Assembly: GCA_003524085.1 (NCBI GenBank)
Contig: DOEC01000023.1
Span: 1-45,991, forward strand
Source: Bacillota bacterium
Lineage (GTDB): Bacteria; Bacillota_I; Bacilli_A; RF39; UBA660
Reading direction: 5' to 3'
DNA: 45,991 nucleotides
Under the pieces are notes generated by a model. The model made no database searches and was not told the origin of the DNA. It was given only the letters and a program-made list of their open reading frames with translations. Of this stretch, positions 1-6,778 are shown one piece after another. Numbering within the stretch: position 1 is the first letter of the stretch; each line of letters begins with the position of its first letter. Position numbers and translations under genes: made by a program.

Positions 1-798
1 AATATTAGTAATTTTTCTAATTACTTTATTACTATTGTTATTAATATTATATATAGTATTAATTAAGTTATTTTTAAATAATAGTAAGAACTTGTAAAGT
101 TTTAATCTAATAATACAGACTAAATTATAAATAATAATTGGAATACTTAATAAAAAATATAAAATGGTATCAATGTATAAAGTAAGTTTAGAATTATATT
201 TTTTATAAAAGTGAAAATTATAATCTTTAAGTTTATAAAATTTATCATCTATTCTATTATCTCTAATTTTAAATGGCTTCAAAATACTAAAGTTTGATAA
301 TAGTATTGTTATATTGTTAAAAAATAAGAAAACAAATAGAATAATTTTTATTATTAAGTAAATTATTAATAATATTTCTTTTAAATTATGGTTTAGTGAA
401 GCTAAATATTTATAATAAACTGGGACAGCAGCTGAAGAAAAAAATATAACAAAAATATACATTGATAGCAGTTTATAAAATTTCTTATCTGTTGATAAAG
501 GTTGTTCTTTCTTATAAGTTTCAAATATGTTTTTTAGCAAAAGAATTGCAGGGATAATTAAATATATGATTATATTAATAAAATTGTTAAACTTTATATA
601 TAATGTAATTACAGTAAATATCACTGCTATAATCACTGCTTTCATTTTTATTTTATTAATTTTGTCTGATAACAATATATTTTTAGATTCATTCTTTTGC
701 TCCTTTAAGTCTATTATTATTGTTAATACAAAATTTATAAGAAGCAAAAAGATAATAGAATAGTCAAAAATAGTGTTATTTAAAATAAATTTTAACAT
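1..798 (-). CDS. Partial multi-pass membrane protein, unknown function (3' end outside window)
   Basis: Reading the minus strand from an ATG at 798 gives 266 codons without a stop down to base 1, so the C-terminus lies beyond the window. The start is well supported by a CGGAGGTG ribosome binding site 6 bases upstream and a promoter-like pair (see 825-853). The protein begins MLKFILNNTIFDY and has about six hydrophobic segments, near residues 5-28, 50-68, 70-86, 110-128, 140-160 and 205-235. Between them are Lys/Asn-rich loops such as DNRIDDKFYKLKD. I recognise no family motif. It is transcribed away from the LysM gene at 874. Being real is fairly sure; no function is proposed. Confidence 0.7.
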   Translation of the reverse strand, partial: MLKFILNNTIFDYSIIFLLLINFVLTIIIDLKEQKNESKNILLSDKINKIKMKAVIIAVIFTVITLYIKFNNFINIIIYLIIPAILLLKNIFETYKKEQPLSTDKKFYKLLSMYIFVIFFSSAAVPVYYKYLASLNHNLKEILLIIYLIIKIILFVFLFFNNITILLSNFSILKPFKIRDNRIDDKFYKLKDYNFHFYKKYNSKLTLYIDTILYFLLSIPIIIYNLVCIIRLKLYKFLLLFKNNLINTIYNINNNSNKVIRKITNI

Positions 799-824
799 AA
801 AACACCTCCGTAAATTAGTTATAT

Positions 825-853
825 ATTTTACCATTTATTGTAAATATTAGCAA
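825..853 (-). promoter_or_regulatory. Promoter for the membrane protein at 1-798
   Basis: On the minus strand there is TTGCTA (853-848), a 17-base spacer and TAAAAT (830-825), about 27 bases ahead of the ATG. Only sequence match to the sigma-A consensus supports it. It fills most of the short gap before the truncated LysM gene, leaving that plus-strand gene almost no room for a promoter of its own. Confidence 0.5.
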
Positions 854-873
854 TAATTATAAGGTAATTTATA

Positions 874-2040
874 ATGCCTACATTCTACGACTTCGGGGGT
901 GGAGACGGTGCTGAAGTAATCTATGCTCTTAGAAATAATTCTACATTTTCTAATAAAATATTAGAAGAGCTTCAAAAATCTGGACAAAATATTAGAAAGA
1001 ATTATCAGCAAAGACTTCCTTCTAATCCTATAAAAGATTATTATTTTATACATAGAAATACCCCTGACACGGAAGCGGTTATTGTTGAATATGGTTTTTT
1101 AGACTCTAAAGGAGACGACGCTATACAACTTAAAAATAATTATGAAGATTATGCAGAAGCAGTAGTAAGAGCTATTACTGAATATAAAGGCTTAGCTTAT
1201 ACTGCACCTTCAGCAAGTGACTTCTACACTGTTCAAAAAGGAGATTCTTTATGGATAATTGCTAATAAGTTTGGTCTTACTGTAGATGAGTTAAAAGCGT
1301 TAAATAATTTGAAATCTAATACAATTAGTGTGGGACAGAATTTGAAGGTTAAAATGAACGAAGAGAAACCTTTAGAGGATTACTTACTTTATACTGTTAA
1401 AAGTGGAGACTCTTTGTGGAAAATTGCGAGTATGTATGATACAACTGTTGATACTTTGATGAAGATCAATAATTTAAAAGGAAATTCTTTAACTATTAAT
1501 CAGCAACTACTTGTACCTAAGAAGAAAGACATTGATATAGATATTAGTAAAAATGATAAGGGAATATACTATACAGTTAAAAGTGGAGACACGCTTTACA
1601 AGATAGCTAACTCGTATAATGTTAGTGTTGATAAGATAAAAAGTGCAAATAAGCTTACAAGTAATACATTAAGTATCGGGCAAAAACTTCTTATTCCGAC
1701 AGTGACTACAGATGTAACTGAAAACGATAAACCATCAAGTGCTGGTATAAACTATGTTGTAGTTAAGGGAGATAACTTGTATACAATTGCTAATAAGTAT
1801 GGAGTTAGTGTTAATGATATTAAGTCTTTAAATAATTTAAAAAGTAATACTCTTCAAATTGGACAAGTACTTAAAATTCCTGGAACTGAATCTTATACAA
1901 ATTATACTGTTAAAAAAGGAGACTCTTTGTGGAAGATTGCAAATACTTATGGAGTTACTGTAAATGACTTAGTTAAAACTAATAATTTAAGTGGTACTAG
2001 TTTGAGTATTGGACAAGAGATTCTGATACCGACTAAATAA
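874..2040 (+). CDS. 5'-truncated N-acetylmuramoyl-L-alanine amidase (Amidase_3 C-terminal half) with five LysM repeats
   Basis: Residues about 12-103 match the second half of an Amidase_3 domain: GAEVIYALRNN, then QRLPSNPIKDYYFIHRNT, then VIVEYGF with the last catalytic-site Glu. The first half, with the zinc-binding PGHGG His, Glu and SLHxN His, is missing. Five LysM peptidoglycan-binding repeats follow at about 117-159, 172-215, 232-275, 293-336 and 343-386, each starting YTVxxGDxLW/YxIA. The only start is ATG 874, with a weak AAGG 9 bases upstream. Just before GGGDGAEV, the alternative frame reads CLHSTTSG, which resembles the lost SLHxN segment, so a frameshift in the run of five Gs near 893-897 is likely, with a stop directly upstream of it. 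The LysM part could still be made and bind wall, but amidase activity is very unlikely. No signal peptide is present in this form. It may be a pseudogene or an assembly join. Confidence 0.75.
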   Translation: MPTFYDFGGGDGAEVIYALRNNSTFSNKILEELQKSGQNIRKNYQQRLPSNPIKDYYFIHRNTPDTEAVIVEYGFLDSKGDDAIQLKNNYEDYAEAVVRAITEYKGLAYTAPSASDFYTVQKGDSLWIIANKFGLTVDELKALNNLKSNTISVGQNLKVKMNEEKPLEDYLLYTVKSGDSLWKIASMYDTTVDTLMKINNLKGNSLTINQQLLVPKKKDIDIDISKNDKGIYYTVKSGDTLYKIANSYNVSVDKIKSANKLTSNTLSIGQKLLIPTVTTDVTENDKPSSAGINYVVVKGDNLYTIANKYGVSVNDIKSLNNLKSNTLQIGQVLKIPGTESYTNYTVKKGDSLWKIANTYGVTVNDLVKTNNLSGTSLSIGQEILIPTK

Positions 2041-2079
2041 AAAAAGATACCCTAGAATATATTAAATGGGTATCTTTTT
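2041..2079. terminator. Bidirectional terminator between LysM gene and pseudouridine synthase
   Basis: A perfect 12-base inverted repeat, AAAAAGATACCC (2041-2052) and GGGTATCTTTTT (2068-2079), with a 15-base loop. T-runs follow on both strands. It serves the two convergent genes and overlaps the last codons of the minus-strand one. Confidence 0.8.
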
Positions 2080-2720
2080 GGTATGTCTAAATTAAATGTC
2101 ATTTTTTCTTTTGTAACTGGATGGTAGAAACTTAGAGATATTGCAAATAAGGCTATACTTGTTTTTAAGTCAGCATTTTTATTATATCTTGCATCTGCAA
2201 TTAAGGGATGATTTCTACTTGAAAACTGTACTCTTATTTGATGTGAACGGCCAGTATGTAAGTTTATTTTTACAAGACTCATGTTATCTTTATAAGAAAT
2301 TAAGGTGTAGTCTAAAATAGAAAGTTTGCCTTTTTCTTTTGTTGTTACATAGCTAGTGTTAGTTTTTTCGTCTTTTGTTAAGTAGTCTGTGAATGTGTCA
2401 CTTTTGTTCATTTTTCCTTCAACAACTGCGATGTATGTTTTAGCAAATTTATTTTCATTTATTTGTTTACTAAGTCTAGAAGCTGCTTTTGAAGTTTTTG
2501 CAAATACCATTACTCCTCCGACTGGTCTATCAAGTCTGTGGACAAGTCCTAAGTAGACGTTACCTGGCTTGTTATATTTTATTTTTATATATTCTTTTAT
2601 AATAGTTAGTAAATCTTTGTCTTTTGAAGAGTCCTCGCATACTGGAATATTAGGTTTCTTTTCTACTACTATTATGTGGTTATCTTCGTATAAGATATTT
2701 AACTCAGTCAATTCTTCCAT
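2052..2720 (-). CDS. RNA pseudouridine synthase, RluA/RluD family (short form without S4 domain)
   Basis: The protein isomerises uridine to pseudouridine in rRNA or tRNA. The family signature HRLDRPVGGVMVFAKT is present near residue 60, with the catalytic Asp in HRLD. LHTGRSHQIRVQ and HPLIADARY also match the RluA family. At about 222 residues it is shorter than RluD (around 300) because the N-terminal S4 RNA-binding domain is absent, as in other S4-less members. The open frame extends to a GTG at 2729, but ATG 2720 is preferred because GGA lies 6 bases upstream. It overlaps the end of the methyltransferase gene by 17 bases, so the two are translationally coupled. The exact target uridine cannot be told. 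Confidence 0.88.
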   Translation of the reverse strand: MEELTELNILYEDNHIIVVEKKPNIPVCEDSSKDKDLLTIIKEYIKIKYNKPGNVYLGLVHRLDRPVGGVMVFAKTSKAASRLSKQINENKFAKTYIAVVEGKMNKSDTFTDYLTKDEKTNTSYVTTKEKGKLSILDYTLISYKDNMSLVKINLHTGRSHQIRVQFSSRNHPLIADARYNKNADLKTSIALFAISLSFYHPVTKEKMTFNLDIPKRYPFNIF

Positions 2721-3555
2721 ATATTCCACAAGGAAGTACTAAGTTGTTTTCCGTTATTGGTAATCCTATTTCTCCTGTTTCTATATTTTTTCCTTTAAAA
2801 GTCATGCTTAGAATGTTATTTAATGATGTTGGACTTACTCCTGTTGTGTATGAATTAATTAAAACGAATGAATAGTTTTCGTCTAGTATGTCTTTTACTT
2901 TTTGAAGTAATTCTTTTAGATTATCAACTAGTCTCCACACTTCACCATTTGGGCCTCTTCCATAACTTGGTGGGTCCATTATTACTCCGTGGTATGTTCT
3001 TCCTCTTCTTTTTTCTCTTTCTAAAAATTTTATTACATCATCTACGATAAATCTGATTTTGTTGTTTTCTAATTTGCAAAGTTTCATGTTTTCTTTCGCC
3101 CACTCAGTCATTCCTTTTGAAGCGTCTACGTGTACTACTTCTTCTGCACCTGCAATACTAGAGGCCATTGTAGCACATCCAGTATAAGCAAATAAGTTTA
3201 GTACCCTCATATTAGGACCAAAGGCACTTACTTTTTCCATTATGTAATCCCAGTTTGTAGCTTGTTCAGGGAAAACTCCTGTGTGTTTAAAGTTTGTTGG
3301 ACTTACTTTGAATGTTAGGTTTTTATAGTTTATATGCCAACTACTAGTAAATTTTTTCTTGTATTCCCAGTAACCTCCACCTTTGTTACTTCTATGATAT
3401 ACTGCGTCAGATTTATTCCAAATGTTGTTATTAGTTTTGTCCCAAATTATTTGTGGGTCAGGTCTATTAAGGATGACACTACCCCATCTTTCTAGTTTTT
3501 CTCCGTTTCCACTTGCAAGTAATTCATAGTCTTTCCAATTATTACTTATTCTCAT
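2704..3555 (-). CDS. Class I SAM-dependent methyltransferase, RlmI-like (probable rRNA methyltransferase)
   Basis: A 283-residue protein with a Rossmann methyltransferase core. The SAM-binding motif I is NLFAYTGCATMA near residue 120, the acidic motif II is VHVDASKGM, and motif IV is DPPSYGRGPNGE, typical of the large-subunit rRNA methyltransferase group (Methyltrans_SAM, RlmI/RlmK relatives). The N-terminal part (GEKLERWGSVILNRPDPQ, HWxxKFTSSW-like) is a short accessory region rather than a full PUA domain. AGGAG lies 6 bases before the ATG. The coupling with a pseudouridine synthase just downstream supports a joint role in rRNA modification. Substrate base not determinable. Confidence 0.87.
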   Translation of the reverse strand: MRISNNWKDYELLASGNGEKLERWGSVILNRPDPQIIWDKTNNNIWNKSDAVYHRSNKGGGYWEYKKKFTSSWHINYKNLTFKVSPTNFKHTGVFPEQATNWDYIMEKVSAFGPNMRVLNLFAYTGCATMASSIAGAEEVVHVDASKGMTEWAKENMKLCKLENNKIRFIVDDVIKFLEREKRRGRTYHGVIMDPPSYGRGPNGEVWRLVDNLKELLQKVKDILDENYSFVLINSYTTGVSPTSLNNILSMTFKGKNIETGEIGLPITENNLVLPCGIYGRID

Positions 3556-3576
3556 TATTATCTCCTAACTATTTAA

Positions 3577-3601
3577 ACCTAGCATTTAGCTAGGTCTTTT
3601 T
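3577..3601. terminator. Hairpin between yebC and the methyltransferase gene
   Basis: ACCTAGC (3577-3583) and GCTAGGT (3589-3595) form a 7-base stem with a 5-base loop. The T-run CTTTTTT follows on the plus strand, where no gene needs it; on the minus strand only TTTAAAT follows. It could be a weak terminator or pause site after yebC. Confidence 0.45.
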
Positions 3602-4317
3602 TATAAATTTACATTGTGATAAATGTTACTAACATCATCTACTTCTTCAAGCATTGTTAATATTTTATTAAATGCAGCTAAGTCTTCTCCTTCTAATGTA
3701 ACCATATCTTTTGCATATTTTCCAATTTCGTCTACTTCAAAAGATATTCCTGGGAATGCATCTTCTAAAGCTTTTTTCATAGCACTATAGTTACTAGGTT
3801 CAGAGTAAACTATAATTAAGTCGTCATCAGTTTCCATATCATTCATGTCAACATCTGCATTTATTAATGCTTCCATTACTTCGTCTTCAGTGTGTCCTTT
3901 AAAACCAAGTGCACATAAATTTTCATACATATATGAAATTGCTCCTTGACCAGCTACTTTCATTGCAGTTTTGTTTGCAACTGTTTTTATACTTGCAACT
4001 GTTCTATTAACGTTGTCACTTAAGCATTTAATAATTAAGTTACTTCCGGCTGGACCAAATGCTTCATACTCACATACAGTGTAGTCTTCACCGACACCTT
4101 TGTTAACTTTGTCTATACTTCTTTGTATTACATCGGCTGGCACTTGTTCTTTTTTAGCCTTTTCTATTAGACTTCTAAGTGCAAGGTTCCCATTAGGGTC
4201 TGTTCCACCAGTTTTTGCTACTTGATATATCTCCTTTGCATATATTGAATATAATTTTGATTTCATTGCTGCTGTTTTAGCCATTGATGCAGCTCTTACT
4301 TCATGTGCTCTTCCCAC
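3601..4317 (-). CDS. yebC: YebC/PmpR family DNA-binding or translation-linked regulator
   Basis: The N-terminus GRAHEVRAASMAKTAAMKS matches the MGRxxxxR family start. TGGTDPNGNLALRSLIEKA and AFGPAGSNLIIKCLSDNVNRT are family landmarks, and the length (about 238 residues) is normal. Members act as transcription factors or as factors that help ribosomes through proline stretches. The start is GTG 4317: GGAAGGTG lies 6 bases upstream and the protein then begins (M)GRAHEVR. The three extra codons upstream do not belong. Only 15 bases separate it from the end of recG, so the two share a transcript. Confidence 0.93.
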   Translation of the reverse strand: MGRAHEVRAASMAKTAAMKSKLYSIYAKEIYQVAKTGGTDPNGNLALRSLIEKAKKEQVPADVIQRSIDKVNKGVGEDYTVCEYEAFGPAGSNLIIKCLSDNVNRTVASIKTVANKTAMKVAGQGAISYMYENLCALGFKGHTEDEVMEALINADVDMNDMETDDDLIIVYSEPSNYSAMKKALEDAFPGISFEVDEIGKYAKDMVTLEGEDLAAFNKILTMLEEVDDVSNIYHNVNL

Positions 4318-4332
4318 ACAAATCACCTTCCT

Positions 4333-6330
4333 TTAATCTAAACTTTCGGTTTCTTTTACTATTTTAATATATTTTTCATTATTTTTAAAGATATTTTTAT
4401 CATTTTTTTCTAAAAATTCTAAAGAATCTTCTTTTACTTTTAGTAAAACCTTAAAATCTCTTTTGATATCTGCTATTTTAAATGACATATCCCCACTTTG
4501 TCTTACACCAAATATGTCTCCTTCTTTTCTCATTTCATAATCTTTTTCAGTAATGTAAAATCCATCACTAGAACTTGCTAAAACACTTAGTCTTTCGTTT
4601 TTTTCGCTTCCTATTAGAATGCATGTGGACTCTAGACTGTTTCTTCCGATTCTTCCTCTTAATTGGTGGAGTGTTGCTAGACCAAACCTGTCAGCGTTAA
4701 ATATAACCATCATTGTCGCATTAGGGTTATCGACCCCCACTTCTATTACTGTAGTAGAAACTAATACTTTAGTTTTTCCACTTATAAAATCATTCATAAC
4801 TGTTTCTTTTTCTTCTTTAGTTAGTTTTCCATGTAACAAGCCTATCTTCACCTTGTTATTGAATGCTAACTCCATTTTTGTTTTAAGTTCTGTTACAGGA
4901 GTTAAGTCTAGAGTTTCGTTTTCTTCAATTAATGGACTTACTACATATATTTGATGGTTTTTCTTTAGTTCTTCTAGCATTAAGTATAAGACATTTTTAA
5001 TTTCTTTTTCGTCTTTTATTATTGTTTTTATTTCTTTTCTACCACTTGGTTTTGTTTTTATTAGTGATATGTCCATGTCTCCATATATAGTTAGAGCATA
5101 AGTTCTAGGAATTGGAGTTGCTGACATATATAATATATCAGGTAGTGCGCCTTTGTTTCTTAACGACTCTCTTTGAGTTACTCCAAAACGGTGTTGCTCG
5201 TCTGTAATTACAAGTCCTAAGTTTTTAAATGATACTTTGTCACTTAGTAATGCGTGTGTACCGATTAGCAAGTCTATTTTGCCATTTTTTAGGTCTTTGT
5301 AAATTGTTTCTTTTTCTTTCTTTTTTGTTGTGCCTAAGAGAAGTGCTATATTAATGTTTGTATTTGATAGTAGTTTTTTTACATTTTCATAGTGCTGAGT
5401 TGCTAATATTTCAGTTGGTGCCATCAAAGCAGTTTGATATCCACTTAGATAAGTTATGTATGCACTTATTATTCCGACTATTGTTTTTCCACTTCCTACG
5501 TCTCCACATATAAGTCTATTCATTCTTTTATTACTTGTTAAGTCGTTATATATTTCTTTTACAGCAGTGATTTGGTCTTTTGTTAATTCAAATGGAAGTG
5601 TGTTTATATAGTTTTGTACATCTAATTTATTGCATTGTTTAGGTTCTTTTTTTATATCTGTTGTCTTTAAGTATTTTAAGTAGTTTATTTTTAACATGAA
5701 CAGAAATAATTCTTCATATATTAGTTTTAATTTAGCTTCTTTTATTTCTTGCAAGTCTATTGGGAAATGTATTTTTCTTATCGCATCCATTTTATTAATA
5801 AAGCCATATCTTTCGTTTAGATAGTCTGGTATATAGTCTACAGTTTCTATATTCATGTCTAGTGCATTTTTGATTAGTTTTGAAAGAGTTTTATTGTTTA
5901 GTCCATTTGTAAGATGGTATACGCTTTCTATTTTGTTGTCTTCTATTTTTGATAATATAATGTTGTTCGCTACAAGAGTATTCTTTTTTTCGTCATATTT
6001 ACCTAGAATAGTTATAGTTTTTCCTGGGGTAATGTTTCTTTTCATAAAAGCACGATTGTATATGCTAACATTAATTAATTTATTACTTGTGTATACTCTA
6101 AATGATAGGATATTCTTTTTTGCACCGAAAAATCTTACTATAGGCACGCTGTCTACTATGCCCTCAATTATTACGTTTTCATTAGATTTAACATCATTTA
6201 TGTTGTTTATTTTGTATATTTGATATCTATAAGGATAGTATGAAAGTAAGTCAGTCACGTCATATATCCCTACACTATTTAATAAAGAAATGTTTTTTGT
6301 ACCAATTCCAGTAACTTTACTTAATTCCAT
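4333..6330 (-). CDS. recG: ATP-dependent DNA helicase RecG
   Basis: RecG remodels stalled replication forks and Holliday junctions. The protein has 665 residues, near the usual 680-700. An OB-fold wedge domain occupies about 45-130. Helicase motifs follow: Walker A GDVGSGKT (276-283), DEQH (377-380), YMSATPIPRT (401-410) and QLRGRIGRN in the second RecA-like lobe. The C-terminal SGDMSFKIADIKRD segment matches RecG's TRG-like region. The start is supported by AAGGAGGAGAAGCT before the ATG and by a good promoter at 6353-6381. It is first in a unit with yebC, the methyltransferase and the pseudouridine synthase. Confidence 0.97.
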   Translation of the reverse strand: MELSKVTGIGTKNISLLNSVGIYDVTDLLSYYPYRYQIYKINNINDVKSNENVIIEGIVDSVPIVRFFGAKKNILSFRVYTSNKLINVSIYNRAFMKRNITPGKTITILGKYDEKKNTLVANNIILSKIEDNKIESVYHLTNGLNNKTLSKLIKNALDMNIETVDYIPDYLNERYGFINKMDAIRKIHFPIDLQEIKEAKLKLIYEELFLFMLKINYLKYLKTTDIKKEPKQCNKLDVQNYINTLPFELTKDQITAVKEIYNDLTSNKRMNRLICGDVGSGKTIVGIISAYITYLSGYQTALMAPTEILATQHYENVKKLLSNTNINIALLLGTTKKKEKETIYKDLKNGKIDLLIGTHALLSDKVSFKNLGLVITDEQHRFGVTQRESLRNKGALPDILYMSATPIPRTYALTIYGDMDISLIKTKPSGRKEIKTIIKDEKEIKNVLYLMLEELKKNHQIYVVSPLIEENETLDLTPVTELKTKMELAFNNKVKIGLLHGKLTKEEKETVMNDFISGKTKVLVSTTVIEVGVDNPNATMMVIFNADRFGLATLHQLRGRIGRNSLESTCILIGSEKNERLSVLASSSDGFYITEKDYEMRKEGDIFGVRQSGDMSFKIADIKRDFKVLLKVKEDSLEFLEKNDKNIFKNNEKYIKIVKETESLD

Positions 6331-6352
6331 AGCTTCTCCTCCTTATATATTT

Positions 6353-6381
6353 AGTATACTACAACACCAATTGTAAGTCAA
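6353..6381 (-). promoter_or_regulatory. Promoter of the recG unit
   Basis: The minus strand has TTGACT (6381-6376), 17 bases, then TATACT (6358-6353), about 23 bases ahead of the recG ATG. This is close to the sigma-A consensus and ideally spaced. Confidence 0.75.
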
Positions 6382-6425
6382 CCATTTGTTTGCTTAAATT
6401 TTGAGTATATTTTTTTAAAAAACGC

Positions 6426-6454
6426 TTGACTATTTTATCAAATTAGTTTAGAAT
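6426..6454 (+). promoter_or_regulatory. Promoter of the candidate small RNA at 6461
   Basis: TTGACT (6426-6431), a 17-base spacer and TAGAAT (6449-6454). Together with the terminator at 6529-6560 it frames a transcript of about 100 bases that holds no credible reading frame. Confidence 0.65.
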
Positions 6455-6460
6455 ATAGAC

Positions 6461-6560
6461 TTACCAATTCACTTAAGGCGAATTGGTGCTAGTATCACAC
6501 TAGCCAACCCCTTTTTATTCTTTTTTCCGGACTGCTTATTATGGCAGTCCTTATTTTTTT
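6461..6560 (+). ncRNA. Candidate small RNA, three hairpins, unknown family
   Basis: Directly downstream of a strong promoter lie three compact hairpins. The first is ACCAATTC/GAATTGGT (6463-6470 with 6480-6487, loop ACTTAAGGC). The second is GCTAGT/ACTAGC (6488-6493 with 6499-6504). The third is a terminator, GGACTGC/GCAGTCC (6529-6535 with 6544-6550), followed by TTATTTTTTT. A single-stranded pyrimidine tract, CCAACCCC then T-rich sequence, lies between hairpins two and three and could pair with purine-rich ribosome binding sites. It lies between the divergent recG gene and the 3' end of nifJ. I do not recognise it as 6S, SRP, tmRNA or a known riboswitch. Structure is seen; being transcribed is inferred. 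Confidence 0.6.
6529..6560 (+). terminator. Terminator of the candidate small RNA
   Basis: A 7-base stem GGACTGC/GCAGTCC with an 8-base loop, followed by TTATTTTTTT on the plus strand. No T-run follows on the minus strand, so it acts in one direction. Confidence 0.8.
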
Positions 6561-6638
6561 GTTAAACAAAAAAGGTAATATAGAATTATGTATATTTGTT
6601 TTTCCAAAAGAAAAAGATGACTACTGCCACTTTTAATC

Positions 6639-6707
6639 GCACGCTATACAACGTGCCCAAAGGGTTCTATTTCCATAAATAATACCAATCAAATGTTGAC
6701 TTCTCAA
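6639..6707 (-). promoter_or_regulatory. Weak promoter-like pair and hairpin downstream of nifJ
   Basis: The minus strand has TTGAGA (6707-6702), 17 bases and TATTAT (6684-6679). About 30 bases further on is a GCACG/CGTGC hairpin (6656-6652 with 6643-6639) beside a GAACCC segment. This might be a second small RNA convergent with the one at 6461, but no clear terminator is seen for it. Confidence 0.3.
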
Positions 6708-6756
6708 TTATTTTTTATAGTTTATTAGATAAAATATAAAGTTAATTAAATACAAA

Positions 6757-6778
6757 GAGATTAGTTTTCACTAACCTC
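6757..6778 (-). terminator. Terminator of nifJ
   Basis: On the minus strand, GAGGTTAGT (6778-6770) pairs with ACTAATCTC (6765-6757) around a GAAA tetraloop, and TTTGTATTT follows. It overlaps the nifJ stop codon. Confidence 0.7.

Noticed and set aside
1200..2040. Repeated DNA in the LysM gene as a possible repeat array
   Set aside because: The repeats are coding LysM domains of uneven DNA sequence with no constant repeat/spacer pattern, so this is not a CRISPR array.
4619..4954. Plus-strand frame of 111 codons inside recG
   Set aside because: It lies wholly opposite a well-supported recG coding region, has no ribosome binding site and resembles no protein family.
6601..6680. tRNA- or tmRNA-like RNA from the GCACG hairpin
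   Set aside because: No cloverleaf, T-loop GTTCRA or acceptor stem can be built around it.
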